Assembly: GCF_000428745.1 (NCBI RefSeq)
Contig: NZ_AUAN01000013.1
Span: forward strand, 1-44,244
Reading direction: 5' to 3'
Length of the DNA: 44,244 nucleotides
Origin: Veillonella magna DSM 19857
Lineage (GTDB): Bacteria > Bacillota > Negativicutes > Veillonellales > Veillonellaceae
Shown: one piece after another, positions 34,504-43,529 of the stretch
Position numbering within the stretch: position 1 is the stretch's first letter
Layout: each line of letters opens with the position of its first letter
Notes under the pieces: model-generated
The model's database searches: none
What the model was told of the DNA's origin: nothing
The model's input: the letters and a program-made list of their open reading frames with translations, nothing else
Position numbers and translations under genes: made by a program

Positions 34504-35157
34504 TTAATAACCAACCGGATTGTCTGCTACATTTTGTACTGCCTGAGCAAATGCCGTGCATGCAGCTTTACATGCCGACTGACTTCCGGATAACAAACCT
34601 CCACCAAAGTTTGTTTCTGACGGAGGACCATAAAATGCACAAAGAGACACATCTGCTGCCTTCAAAGCTGCATCTAAGCCGACCATTGCTTCGCAGGGAG
34701 GTGCAATTAAATAAGCAATTGCTTCGCCTTCACGAATATTAGCTACTTGTGACAAATATCTTCCAGATCGTGAAATTACATGTGCAAAGTAAGGAATAGT
34801 ATTGTCATCATTGGCACTAATAAAACTTGCTTCGGATTCGATAACCTGAATAGCAGCTTCCAACCCACTAATAATTTCAGCCGGGCTCGGTCCAGCCAGA
34901 ATTCCTATCACTTCTCCGGCCAACTTAGTTTGTGCATTACCGGCACCAGCATACAGACTTTTAGCATAAACCACATCAACTTCTGCTTTTTTTGTTGCTT
35001 CATCCAAAGCAACATAGGTAACATCATCACAATCTGATGTAATAATACCTAACGAACGTTGACTGGAAGTGAGTCCCAATTGCTGTGAAAGTGCACGATC
35101 AACATTTGGGATAACCTTGACACTGAGCACATTAGCTCCTAAACGTTCATTTTTCAC
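34504..35157 (-). CDS. eutL: EutL tandem-BMC trimeric shell protein
   Basis: Forms pseudo-hexameric trimers with a gated central pore. The N-terminus (ANVLSVKVIPNVDRALSQQL) and the segments IGILAGPSPAEIISGLEAA and PPCEAMVGLDAALKAADV are characteristic, with SETNFGGGLLSGSQSACKAA near the end. The 217-aa length is usual. It follows eutC by 11 bases. Confidence 0.96.
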   Translation of the reverse strand: MKNERLGANVLSVKVIPNVDRALSQQLGLTSSQRSLGIITSDCDDVTYVALDEATKKAEVDVVYAKSLYAGAGNAQTKLAGEVIGILAGPSPAEIISGLEAAIQVIESEASFISANDDNTIPYFAHVISRSGRYLSQVANIREGEAIAYLIAPPCEAMVGLDAALKAADVSLCAFYGPPSETNFGGGLLSGSQSACKAACTAFAQAVQNVADNPVGY

Positions 35158-35168
35158 TAGTATTCCTC

Positions 35169-36074
35169 CTATGCTCGTTTTAAATCAATGCCAGATTTTT
35201 TCTTTTCTAACATCTCTTTGATAACATCTGCAATATATGCGCCGGCTTCTACTACAGGTGTGCCTCCTTTATGAATGTTAGAGATTACAGTACGACGTGC
35301 TTCCGGCATACCAATAGTCGGTTTATAAGCAATGTACGCACTCATAGATTCTGCTGTTACCAAACCAGGACGTTCACCTACTAATAAACAAACTACATCA
35401 GCTCCACTAATTTCACCTACAGGGTCCATAGCAGGCACACGACAATATTTTACAAATAAAATCTTACCGAAATCTAAATTATATTTTTTTAGTCCTTGCT
35501 TAATTGCCGGAATAATATCTCTAATATTGGCTTCAATGGCCGCCGAACTTAGACCATCACCAACCATCATGACAATCTTCGCACCTTTTTCCGTATTATC
35601 CGCAATTTTTTTTGCCATTGCATCATCAAAAATTCTGCCATGATCCGGTCGTGTAATATACTCGTCTTTTGTTTTACAAACAGTCTGCAGTGGTACAAAA
35701 CCCATCTCTTCAACCAATTTAGGATCTACATCTGAGAAAACTGCATCCTGTGCTGCAGCATGATCCGCCCTGAAACGTAAAATGGATTTTGTTTTATATC
35801 GTGTACCACAGCGTCCACAGCCTAATCGAGCCGGTGTAAAGGATTTCATTTTTAAATATCCTTCTTTATCATGCGGATTATCTACATATAACTCCTTTTT
35901 AATATCAAGCTCTGATAAGTCCGGGATATACGCATCTTCTACTACAGATTTGCTTTCCTTAGGGGTACTCTGCATATCTACGCCACTAGTTGCCCCGGTA
36001 ACATTGGAATGTTTCCCAGCCACAACATCCTGTAATATTGCTTCAATCATACTTTTCAATTCGGCTTCATTCAT
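35169..36074 (-). CDS. eutC: Ethanolamine ammonia-lyase, small subunit
   Basis: Light chain of the adenosylcobalamin-dependent lyase that splits ethanolamine into acetaldehyde and ammonia; it contributes to B12 binding. Family segments are [51 protein letters not shown] and [18 protein letters not shown]. The start [18 protein letters not shown] is an amphipathic targeting-peptide-like helix, followed by a flexible linker. The ATG chosen has GAGAGG eight bases upstream; an in-frame GTG three codons earlier overlaps that site. Confidence 0.96.
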   Translation of the reverse strand: MNEAELKSMIEAILQDVVAGKHSNVTGATSGVDMQSTPKESKSVVEDAYIPDLSELDIKKELYVDNPHDKEGYLKMKSFTPARLGCGRCGTRYKTKSILRFRADHAAAQDAVFSDVDPKLVEEMGFVPLQTVCKTKDEYITRPDHGRIFDDAMAKKIADNTEKGAKIVMMVGDGLSSAAIEANIRDIIPAIKQGLKKYNLDFGKILFVKYCRVPAMDPVGEISGADVVCLLVGERPGLVTAESMSAYIAYKPTIGMPEARRTVISNIHKGGTPVVEAGAYIADVIKEMLEKKKSGIDLKRA

Positions 36075-36088
36075 CCCTATCACCTCTC

Positions 36089-37453
36089 TTATTTCAAGAA
36101 TACCGATGCATCACCAGCTAGCGATGTCAATTTACCATTTTCCATAAAGCCCATTTTTTCAAGCCATAATTCAAACTCTCTAATCGGTCTTAAGTTAAAC
36201 AACTCTCTAATTGTTGCAGTTTCATGATATCCCGTAGTTTGATAGTTAAGCATAACATCATCGGCATGAGGAATACCCATGATATATGTACAACCGGCTG
36301 CAGCTAACATAACTGTCAAAATTTCCATATCATTCTGATCCGCCTTCATATGGTTTGTATAGCAAACGTCACAGCCCATAGAAATTCCTGTCAACTTACC
36401 CATGAAATGGTCTTCCAAGCCGGCTCGAATTACCTGTTTAGCATCATACAAATATTCAGGACCGATAAAACCTACTACAGTATTCACGATATACGGATCA
36501 AATTTTTTGGCGAAACCATAGCAACGTGCTTCCATCGTTACCTGGTCTGCGCCGAAGTGAGCTTCTGAAGATAATTCAGAACCTTGGCCGGTTTCGAAAT
36601 ACATAACATTCGGACCTGTCACCTGACCTTGAGTGAGAGCCAAATGTTTTGCCTCTTCAAGAATTTCTGCGGAAAAACCGAATGCCGTATTCCCCTTCTC
36701 GGACCCTGCAATAGATTGGAACACAAGTCCTGTAGGCGCTCCCCGGCGAATAGCTTCCATCTGTGTCGTAACATGAGCAAGTACACATGTTTGAGTTGGA
36801 ATATTCCATTCAGAACGGAATTCCTCAAATCGAGTTAAAATACGTCTAACACTTTCTACGGAGTCATCTACTGGATTCAAACCTAATACAGCGTCGCCAA
36901 TCCCAAAAGACAAACCTTCCATCAAAGACGCCATAATACCATCGATATTATCAGTCGGATGGTTTGGTTGCAAACGTGCTGAGAACGTTCCTGGTCTACC
37001 AATTGTTGTATTTGCGGTTTTTTCAATACGAATCTTCTTAGCTGCTACCACTAAATCCATATTCGACATTAATTTGCAAACAGCAGCAACCATTTCCGAC
37101 GTAAGGCCGCGAGATACTCGCTTAATATCAGTATCGGTGGTAGTATCCGACAAAAGCCATTCTCTTAGTTCTTCCACCGTCCAATTTTTTATGGATTCAA
37201 AAATACGTTTATTAACCTGATCGATAATAATACGGGTAACCTCATCCTCTTCGTAAGGAACAACTGGATTATTATACAAATCGTTCAACGTTAATTGAGA
37301 TAAAACAACCTTAGCTGCTACACGTTCTTCAGAACTGTTCGCTGCTACTCCAGCTAATTTATCGCCGGACTTTTCTTCATTTGCTTTTGCCAATACTTCT
37401 TTGATTGAAGCAAATTCATAAGTATTACCAAACAGCCTTGTCTTTAAAATCAT
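36089..37453 (-). CDS. eutB: Ethanolamine ammonia-lyase, large (catalytic) subunit
   Basis: TIM-barrel subunit holding the ethanolamine and adenosyl group. Canonical blocks include [73 protein letters not shown] and [17 protein letters not shown]. The 454-aa length is normal. The ATG chosen is 10 bases after AAGGAG; a TTG two codons earlier is too close to it. It lies 16 bases after eutA, in the order eutA-B-C-L common in Firmicutes. Confidence 0.97.
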   Translation of the reverse strand: MILKTRLFGNTYEFASIKEVLAKANEEKSGDKLAGVAANSSEERVAAKVVLSQLTLNDLYNNPVVPYEEDEVTRIIIDQVNKRIFESIKNWTVEELREWLLSDTTTDTDIKRVSRGLTSEMVAAVCKLMSNMDLVVAAKKIRIEKTANTTIGRPGTFSARLQPNHPTDNIDGIMASLMEGLSFGIGDAVLGLNPVDDSVESVRRILTRFEEFRSEWNIPTQTCVLAHVTTQMEAIRRGAPTGLVFQSIAGSEKGNTAFGFSAEILEEAKHLALTQGQVTGPNVMYFETGQGSELSSEAHFGADQVTMEARCYGFAKKFDPYIVNTVVGFIGPEYLYDAKQVIRAGLEDHFMGKLTGISMGCDVCYTNHMKADQNDMEILTVMLAAAGCTYIMGIPHADDVMLNYQTTGYHETATIRELFNLRPIREFELWLEKMGFMENGKLTSLAGDASVFLK

Positions 37454-37469
37454 TCGCAAATCACTCCTT

Positions 37470-38906
37470 TTAGTTAAATACCAAGGTTTTAATTATTACT
37501 GGCAACACAGCACCTCCTGCTACTGGCATTCCTATATCTACATAATCACCATTTTTTGCTTGTATAGAGTCAACACATATAATAGGGTGACCCTCTGGTA
37601 AATATGTAAACAAACTATTTCCTAAGGCTTTCGCCATATCGGATTCTATAATAACTAACAGAGGCTTTCCCATCGTCCAGATTGGCTTCATACCTAACGC
37701 AATTCCTTCTGCATAACGTTGAATTTCTTTAAAAGACGGTGCCTTTTCTCCTTGTAACGCTAATGCAATTAGCGGAAGTTCTCCGTCAGAAACAAACCAC
37801 TCCAGTTTATTCTGTATTCTCTTGCTCATTTCTTCTGGAGCCAGCAATTCATCTTCCAGGGTCAACCGCAATACAGGGATATTCTTTACCGGCAATGTAT
37901 CTTCTGTATAACTAATTGTGCTTCCACTTACATCAGCGGTATGCGATCCTGCACCAACAACAGTAGCTCGTATTGTTTCCTCTGTTTTTAATATCTGCCT
38001 TTCTTTAAATAGTATCGATTCTTTTAAAGATCTCCCTAAAAGTAAGCCGATATCTCCGTATCGATCCCACGAAGAATCCACATCATTGATGCAATCAGCT
38101 ACTCCACCAGAAAAGGTGACAGATGACACCGTCTCCGGATTAGACAGCCCATGGTTTGTTATTAGTAAGTCATAATAAATTGATTTCTCACCTACACCCG
38201 ACGCATTTGCAAGCACCTGCACTAAAATAGATATTATAGGCTCTAACTTTTCTATCGTTACAATATCGCCTACATGTATTGAAAGATTCTCTTCACTTAT
38301 AATGGCTTCAATTTTAGGAGCAATATATAAAATCTTCTTAGTATCTACATCATATTTTATGAGTCGCCCTCCAATATCAAAGCAGGCTGTATCTACAACA
38401 TCACCATTTTTAAATACAGCTAAATTACTGGTTCCCCCTCCAATATCGTAATTTACAATACATCCACTATAAGCTTTAGAAAGAGCCTCCGTACCTGCAC
38501 CTTTTCCCGCAATTATACTTTCTAAATCCGGTCCTGCTGTAGCTACAACAAAATCACCGGCATAACCGCTAAGTGCCTGTAAGACTTTTTCCGAGTTCTG
38601 CTTTCGTGCCGTTTCACCAGTAATAATCACAGCACCCATTTGTATGTCGTCCTTACTAATACCCGCTTTATGATATTCATTAGCTACAAACTCTTTAATG
38701 GCTATTTCATCAATAATTTGTTGATTGATGAGCGGAGTAAATATAATTTCACTCCTATAAATTACCTTTTTATCAGAAATTTCTATGCGTGGTACAGTAA
38801 AAGCAGAGGCAAAGTTTTCAACAGTAATCTCCGACAAAATTAACTGAGTTGTTGAAGTACCTAAATCAATACCTACTGTCAGCAACGTATCTTCCTGTTT
38901 TTCCAT
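37470..38906 (-). CDS. eutA: Ethanolamine ammonia-lyase reactivating factor EutA
   Basis: ATP-dependent chaperone that exchanges damaged cobalamin in the lyase. It is an actin/Hsp70-type ATPase: the phosphate-1 motif reads VGIDLGTSTTQLILSE, the second phosphate loop NYDIGGGTSNLAVF, and the adenosine region VTFSGGVADCI. Length 478 aa is typical. It is the first gene after the intergenic EutV-type RNA site, so induction of the structural genes starts here. Confidence 0.95.
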   Translation of the reverse strand: MEKQEDTLLTVGIDLGTSTTQLILSEITVENFASAFTVPRIEISDKKVIYRSEIIFTPLINQQIIDEIAIKEFVANEYHKAGISKDDIQMGAVIITGETARKQNSEKVLQALSGYAGDFVVATAGPDLESIIAGKGAGTEALSKAYSGCIVNYDIGGGTSNLAVFKNGDVVDTACFDIGGRLIKYDVDTKKILYIAPKIEAIISEENLSIHVGDIVTIEKLEPIISILVQVLANASGVGEKSIYYDLLITNHGLSNPETVSSVTFSGGVADCINDVDSSWDRYGDIGLLLGRSLKESILFKERQILKTEETIRATVVGAGSHTADVSGSTISYTEDTLPVKNIPVLRLTLEDELLAPEEMSKRIQNKLEWFVSDGELPLIALALQGEKAPSFKEIQRYAEGIALGMKPIWTMGKPLLVIIESDMAKALGNSLFTYLPEGHPIICVDSIQAKNGDYVDIGMPVAGGAVLPVIIKTLVFN

Positions 38907-38925
38907 GCGTAAACCTCCAAGTATA

Positions 38926-38978
38926 CAAAAAAGTGCCCAAGCCTATCGCGTAAAACTACGACAAATCGACTTGAGCAC
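38926..38978 (-). terminator. Regulated terminator upstream of eutA
   Basis: Minus-strand GTGCTCAAG (38970-38978) pairs with CTTGGGCAC (38933-38941, one G.U), followed by TTTTTTG. Its 5' arm overlaps the second antiterminator hairpin, so the two structures are mutually exclusive. Confidence 0.85.
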
Positions 38979-39013
38979 CTTTGCTCTTCTGTCATGCAAC
39001 TACATTGTTACAT
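38973..39013 (-). promoter_or_regulatory. ANTAR (EutV) dual-hexaloop antitermination site upstream of eutA
   Basis: P1: ATGTAAC-AATGTA-GTTGCAT (38994-39013), 7-bp stem. P2: GAGC-AAAGGT-GCTC (38973-38986). The linker is 7 bases. Both six-base loops have A at position 1 and G at position 4, the known recognition pattern for ANTAR proteins. P1 includes the eutW stop codon in its loop. Binding of phosphorylated EutV would hold P2 and prevent the terminator. Confidence 0.88.
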
Positions 39014-40427
39014 CATATCGAAAACGAAATGAAACTCTTGTTCCATTTCCATCAGATTCAATTTTTAACTTTCCCTTCAATTTATCTTTTACGTAGCCCT
39101 TAATAATCATCATACCTAAGCTGTCTTCATTGACAGCAGAAATATCAAACCCGCTACCGTCATCACTGACCTCGATAAATATTGTAGAATTGACCAATTT
39201 TCCCACAACCGTTACATTTCCACCTTGTCGGTCATTATACGCATGGTCAAATACGTTTTGCAACAATTCATTCACAATAACAGAAACAGCTACTACTTGA
39301 TCAGTAGTTATATACACCTCACTGTCTACTTGCAAACATATTTTTACATCTTTATAATTCGCAAAAATATGGTGGAAGTTATGAACAACCATAGTTAGTG
39401 TTTGCTCCAGCAGAGTATAATTTTCCATCTGCTTAGACAGTAATTCATGCGTAGAGGCAATTGCCATTATTCGAGACACACTATCTTGTAAAACTTTTTT
39501 CGTCTCTCCATGTTTTGCCCTACGCTCTTGTATTTTTAGTAAGGAAACTATGGATTGCAGATTATTTTTTACACGATGATGCATCTCTTGGATTGCAACA
39601 GACTTTAGTACGAGCTCTTCCTCTCTCCGTTTAAATTCAGTTACATCCTGAACTACAACGACTAAGCGTTCTCTTAATGCAATCCAACTATGCTTAATAA
39701 CAAAATAATAATGTAAATACTTACTTTCAGAATCAATAGACCAATTCCCTGATTCTCTTTCAATTTTAAACTTAATATAGTCAAAAGTTACATAATCCAA
39801 GGTCAAATTATCATATGACATTCCGATAATATTATTGCGATATCCCAGCCGACGATAAAGCTCTTTAGCACCTGCATTTGCTGACAACAAAATCCCTTTT
39901 GCATCAAACACTAATACATTTTCAGATAATTGATTAATAATAAAATCATCTGTAATATAATTCGTATCTATGATAGCCTCAATACTAGTCTCATTCTCAT
40001 CGCTCGGAATACTTCCATCGGTTTCAATAATTAATGTTCCAATAACCTTTGCGCCATACTTAATTGGATAAATCGACTGTCTTATTAACTTACCTTCCTG
40101 AGACAAAGCAATCAATCCAATAGAATTAATTCCTAGTTGCATAGTCCGTAGCACTCCCGGCTCATTTTCCATAAGTGCATCCAAACCAACCACAGCATGG
40201 TCATACATAGATGGCTTTGACAATGGCGTCCTATGATAGACAACCAATGCATCTTTCTTAATTTCATTGAATACATCTACAAAAACATCCGCATCAGGAG
40301 CGACCGCTTCGGTTTCCCAATAAGAAATTACTTTTAAAAGCTCTTCAATTTCATCATCAGTTAAACTAGTAAATTGCTTGCACAATTCCACCACTTTATC
40401 TTTAAATTCAGTACTCAATGGCAACAC
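39000..40427 (-). CDS. eutW: Ethanolamine-sensing histidine kinase EutW
   Basis: Cytoplasmic HisKA_2-type kinase (475 aa, no membrane span). The N-terminal 135 residues are the H_kinase_N/GAF-like sensor region, a PAS-like region follows (about 160-265, ending VVVVQDVTEFKRREEE), then the phospho-acceptor motif EMHHRVKNNLQSIVSLLK (His283/284) and the HATPase domain with VNELLQNVFDHAY (N box) and DDGSGFD (G1). It is expected to phosphorylate EutV when ethanolamine is present. It is four bases after eutV, and the second EutV RNA site overlaps its 3' end. Confidence 0.94.
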   Translation of the reverse strand: MLPLSTEFKDKVVELCKQFTSLTDDEIEELLKVISYWETEAVAPDADVFVDVFNEIKKDALVVYHRTPLSKPSMYDHAVVGLDALMENEPGVLRTMQLGINSIGLIALSQEGKLIRQSIYPIKYGAKVIGTLIIETDGSIPSDENETSIEAIIDTNYITDDFIINQLSENVLVFDAKGILLSANAGAKELYRRLGYRNNIIGMSYDNLTLDYVTFDYIKFKIERESGNWSIDSESKYLHYYFVIKHSWIALRERLVVVVQDVTEFKRREEELVLKSVAIQEMHHRVKNNLQSIVSLLKIQERRAKHGETKKVLQDSVSRIMAIASTHELLSKQMENYTLLEQTLTMVVHNFHHIFANYKDVKICLQVDSEVYITTDQVVAVSVIVNELLQNVFDHAYNDRQGGNVTVVGKLVNSTIFIEVSDDGSGFDISAVNEDSLGMMIIKGYVKDKLKGKLKIESDGNGTRVSFRFRYDVTM

Positions 40428-40430
40428 CTA

Positions 40431-41003
40431 TCAATCATTATCCATAAGAATCAACTCCGCTATTTCCTTCATTTTAGCACGTTTATCCATACTTAACTTG
40501 CGCAAATGTCGATATGCTTCATCCTCACTAATGTTTAATGATTGCCCTAATACACCTTTTGCTTTTTCAATAATCTTCCGTTCTTCCAGACGCCTCTTCA
40601 ATGCTTCTATTTCGGCTTCAAGATTTTGCGTTTGCTTTCCCTTAGCTATCGCAACTTCAATTGTTGGAATTAAAGACTTCTCATCAATAGGTTTTACTAA
40701 ATACCCTGTAGCACCTATTTTTTTTGCCTTTTCCGTATTATCAGAATCACTGTAAGCAGTAAGAAAAACTATGCTACATGCTAATTTATCTTGCGCAATT
40801 TTCTTAGCTGCTTTTAACCCATCAAGAATTGGCATCTGAATATCCATCAATACCAAATCAGGTTTTTCCTTACGGCAGATTTCTACAGCCTCAAATCCAT
40901 CGGCAGCCTCGCCACAGATCTCATAATCAGCCTCGATTAACATATCCTTTATATCTAATCGAGTGATTGGCTCATCGTCTACAATGACTATTCTACCTTT
41001 CAT
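40431..41003 (-). CDS. eutV: Response regulator EutV with ANTAR RNA-binding domain
   Basis: Antiterminator of the eut genes. The receiver domain (1-120) has acidic pair VDDEP, phospho-acceptor Asp54 (VLMDIQMP), Thr82 and Lys104. After a coiled linker (LEAEIEALKRRLEER) comes the ANTAR domain (about 133-190: IIEKAKGVLGQSLNISEDEA, YRHLRKLSM), which binds paired hexaloop hairpins in nascent RNA. Two matching sites are in this locus, one ahead of its own transcription unit, so the system is autoregulated. Confidence 0.96.
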   Translation of the reverse strand: MKGRIVIVDDEPITRLDIKDMLIEADYEICGEAADGFEAVEICRKEKPDLVLMDIQMPILDGLKAAKKIAQDKLACSIVFLTAYSDSDNTEKAKKIGATGYLVKPIDEKSLIPTIEVAIAKGKQTQNLEAEIEALKRRLEERKIIEKAKGVLGQSLNISEDEAYRHLRKLSMDKRAKMKEIAELILMDND

Positions 41004-41021
41004 ATGAACCCCTCTTCTATA

Positions 41022-41369
41022 TTACGTTCTCGTCACCTCGCACCCAAGTGCAAAGTGTAAAATATTCCTCAACCCGTCTACCACAGCTCTCAATGCCGTT
41101 TCAACAGAGCTTACATCACCATAAATAATAACCGAACCGGAAAAACGATCGACAAATCCAATCTTTACATCCCCGCTTTTAGTAGCAATATCAACAGCGA
41201 TAATAGCAGCCTCCGCCGGAGTAATAGTAAGTATACCTAACGCATTATACACGTCTGTCGGTAATCCAAGTTTGGTATAAATTTCTTTCGTAGGATTCGC
41301 AATAATATGTGCCAATGTTATCTGTTTACCGGGCACATATTCTTGTATCATTCTCTGCTTTTCTTCCAT
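41022..41369 (-). CDS. eutS: EutS BMC shell protein
   Basis: Circularly permuted BMC-domain hexamer subunit (115 aa). The starting peptide [20 protein letters not shown] followed by [20 protein letters not shown] and [20 protein letters not shown] identifies EutS/PduU. Its bent hexamers shape the shell edge. First shell gene of the locus, 16 bases after the alcohol dehydrogenase gene. Confidence 0.96.
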   Translation of the reverse strand: MEEKQRMIQEYVPGKQITLAHIIANPTKEIYTKLGLPTDVYNALGILTITPAEAAIIAVDIATKSGDVKIGFVDRFSGSVIIYGDVSSVETALRAVVDGLRNILHFALGCEVTRT

Positions 41370-41384
41370 ACACGGCTCCTATAA

Positions 41385-42515
41385 CTATATAAGGCCTTTC
41401 AATAAAACTACAACCTCTTCCTTCGTTGGAACCTTGGGATTTGTTGATGTACAAGCATCAGCCAAGGCCGCATCAGCTAAACTATCTATTGCTTCCATAA
41501 AGTCCGCTTGATTAACACCACAGTCACGAAGTGTAAGTGGCATATTCATAGAGCGCTGTAAACTACAAACCTTTTTTATAAAAGCTAGAACACCCACTCT
41601 TGGATTATCAATAACTGAAGCTCCAATCGTTTTTGCTAACTTTGCATACCTAGCGGCTGCCTCTGATTTAGCTGCCCCGCACGATGGTAAATCAGCATTA
41701 TACATAATCACATGTGGTAAAATGAGTGCATTCAATCGACCATGCGGGATGTGGAATTGTCCTCCTATAGCATGCGCTAAACCATGAGTCAATCCAAGTC
41801 CAACAGTCGTAAATGCCATTCCTGCTAAACTTGAGGCTAAATGCATCTGTTGGCGCGCTTCCAGGTTATTACCATCATCATACGCCTTTTTTAAGTATGT
41901 AAAAACCTGCTGTATCGCATATTCAACAAGGATATCCGCCATAACATTTTTCTTAGTAGCTACATATGCTTCTACTAAATGAGATAAAACATCCATTCCT
42001 GTATCAGCTGTTATTGCCGGAGGAACGCTTTTTACAAGCTGAGGACTAAGTATTGCTATGTCCGGTTGAATTTCATCAGTAACTAATGGGTATTTTACCC
42101 CTTTTTCTTCATCAGTAATAACCGAGAAATTAGTTACTTCAGATCCTGTACCACTAGTAGTCGGTATCGCAATAAATGTGTTTGCCTTACTATCACCGGT
42201 TCGTTTTGAAAAGTAATACATAGCCTTTGCTGCATCAATGGAGGAACCTCCCCCAATAGCTATAATAGACTCCGGACTTACCTCATTAATTTGTGCAGCT
42301 CCCTTTGCCACTACTGAGATTGGAGGATCCGGTACAATATCCGAAAAAACATTTACTGTTTTTGAAGACAATTGTTCCAGTACCAAATCCAATAAGCCCG
42401 ATTTTTGAATAAATGGATCTGTAACGATAAAGAAGGATGTTTCCTCTCTATTTTGAAGCTGCTGTAATGCATCTTCACCAATCCACAAATTTGTAGGGAA
42501 CTTTATTGATTGCAT
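41385..42515 (-). CDS. eutG: Iron-dependent alcohol dehydrogenase, EutG/PduQ-like
   Basis: Reduces part of the acetaldehyde to ethanol and regenerates NAD inside the compartment. Group III metal ligands are Asp175 and His179 (TGMDVLSHLVEAY), His244 (GLGLTHGLAHAIGG) and His258 (FHIPHGRLNA); the nucleotide loop is AIGGGSSIDAAKAM. At 376 aa it is a single-domain enzyme. It has no obvious N-terminal targeting helix, unlike the other enzymes here. It leads the eutG-eutS-eutV-eutW unit behind the first antitermination site. Confidence 0.92.
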   Translation of the reverse strand: MQSIKFPTNLWIGEDALQQLQNREETSFFIVTDPFIQKSGLLDLVLEQLSSKTVNVFSDIVPDPPISVVAKGAAQINEVSPESIIAIGGGSSIDAAKAMYYFSKRTGDSKANTFIAIPTTSGTGSEVTNFSVITDEEKGVKYPLVTDEIQPDIAILSPQLVKSVPPAITADTGMDVLSHLVEAYVATKKNVMADILVEYAIQQVFTYLKKAYDDGNNLEARQQMHLASSLAGMAFTTVGLGLTHGLAHAIGGQFHIPHGRLNALILPHVIMYNADLPSCGAAKSEAAARYAKLAKTIGASVIDNPRVGVLAFIKKVCSLQRSMNMPLTLRDCGVNQADFMEAIDSLADAALADACTSTNPKVPTKEEVVVLLKGLI

Positions 42516-42538
42516 ACATGTTCTCCTATCCTAAAAAC

Positions 42539-42585
42539 AAAAAAAGAAGCCTAACGCAAGACAAAACAGTCCCGCGAAAAGCTTC
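42539..42585 (-). terminator. Regulated terminator upstream of eutG
   Basis: GAAGC (42546-42550) and GCTTC (42581-42585) close a long imperfect stem containing GTCTTGCG/CGCGGGAC, followed on the minus strand by a run of seven Ts. Its 5' arm overlaps the second antitermination hairpin. Confidence 0.82.
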
Positions 42586-42618
42586 ATTGCATTAAAACCC
42601 ATGTACGCCGTTGTACAT
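42578..42618 (-). promoter_or_regulatory. ANTAR (EutV) dual-hexaloop antitermination site upstream of eutG
   Basis: P1: ATGTAC-AACGGC-GTACAT (42601-42618), perfect 6-bp stem. P2: AATGC-AATGAA-GCTTT (42578-42593), with a T.T mismatch in its stem. Both hexaloops have A1 and G4; the linker is 7 bases, the same as at the eutA site. P2 bases are shared with the terminator. Confidence 0.85.
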
Positions 42619-42637
42619 CCTCAATCTTCATGATTAT

Positions 42638-42666
42638 AATTTATACCAAACCAAATCATATGTCAA
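42638..42666 (-). promoter_or_regulatory. Promoter of the eutG-eutS-eutV-eutW unit
   Basis: Minus-strand TTGACA followed by GGTATAAATT; depending on alignment the spacer is 15 (TATAAA) or 17 (TAAATT) bases, and TGG before TATAAA could act as an extended -10. The start would lie just before the first antitermination hairpin. Confidence 0.65.
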
Positions 42667-42725
42667 CAGAAATATAAATATTTGTTATGCATAATAATTA
42701 TAAATAGTCACAGAGATTATAAGAA

Positions 42726-43307
42726 CTACAATCCTTTCTCCTTAATTTTATGAAATACCTCTGCGCTTCGTTCATAGAACACATCATTTACATCTTCTCG
42801 AAAATTAAAATAACGTGCTATCGCATAAAAATAATCTGACAAGCGATTAACGAAAGTAATCACTATCGGTGAAACCATCACCGTGGTATTTAATCGAATG
42901 ATACGTCTTTCTGCCCTTCTGGCAATCGTCCGTGCCACATGAAACAGCGCCGCAAGTCTACAACCTCCGGGTAGAATAAAACGATTAATATCTGGGGCCG
43001 CATCTGTATAGTAATCAATACGTGATTCAATCCAGGATATGGCTTCTTCCGAAATTACAGGTCCTCGCAAATTCGTTTCGGGCGTGGCTAATTCGGTTCC
43101 AATATCAAATAAGAAATTTTGAATCGTTACAATTTCTTTATACTCATCTTCATATGATTTTCCCATAAATGTAGCAGCATAACCAATCCATGAATTCAAC
43201 TCGTCTATGGTTCCATAACTTTCTACTCTATCCGAATCCTTTGCAACAGCCGCTCCACCAACAAGCCGTGTCATTCCCTTGTCTCCCGTTCCTGTGTAAA
43301 TACGCAT
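42726..43307 (-). CDS. pduO: PduO-type cob(I)alamin adenosyltransferase
   Basis: Makes adenosylcobalamin, the cofactor of the ammonia-lyase, from ATP and cob(I)alamin. The N-terminal TGTGDKGMTRLVGG is the ATP-binding loop, DELNSWIGYA and the helix LFHVARTIARRAERRIIRL (Arg residues contacting triphosphate) are conserved, and the C-terminal NRLSDYFYAIARYFN carries the residue cluster that closes the corrinoid site. Single domain, 193 aa. It lies ahead of eutG with its own promoter and is divergent from eutP. Confidence 0.95.
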   Translation of the reverse strand: MRIYTGTGDKGMTRLVGGAAVAKDSDRVESYGTIDELNSWIGYAATFMGKSYEDEYKEIVTIQNFLFDIGTELATPETNLRGPVISEEAISWIESRIDYYTDAAPDINRFILPGGCRLAALFHVARTIARRAERRIIRLNTTVMVSPIVITFVNRLSDYFYAIARYFNFREDVNDVFYERSAEVFHKIKEKGL

Positions 43308-43384
43308 ACGAAACTCCTTTCTTATTACATAAGTTACTAAAGTAAGCCTCGTTGCTTTTTTTCACACAGCTCTGTGTTACCTTG

Positions 43385-43413
43385 ATGATACAAAGTAGAA
43401 AGTATTTTGTCAA
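43385..43413 (-). promoter_or_regulatory. Promoter of the adenosyltransferase gene
   Basis: Minus-strand TTGACA and TATCAT, 17-base spacer. A palindrome-like ACACAGAGCTGTGT lies near the predicted start (about 43363-43378) and could be an operator or a 5' hairpin. Confidence 0.7.
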
Positions 43414-43433
43414 TTCAATTTAATTTTACCGTA

Positions 43434-43462
43434 TTGACTAATTGTCTGTTTACATGTTTAAT
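43434..43462 (+). promoter_or_regulatory. Promoter of eutP
   Basis: TTGACT and TTTAAT, 17-base spacer, divergent from and 20 bases away from the -35 of the adenosyltransferase promoter. No hexaloop pair was seen in the short eutP leader. Confidence 0.65.
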
Positions 43463-43529
43463 GAAATTAACCCATCCTCAATCTACAAATAAAATTTATC
43501 TTTACTACCTAATAAGAAAGGGATTACAT

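Noticed and set aside
43407-43529. Longer EutP start 41 codons upstream
   Set aside because: The extension spans the eutP promoter, and the family starts directly with the P-loop segment.
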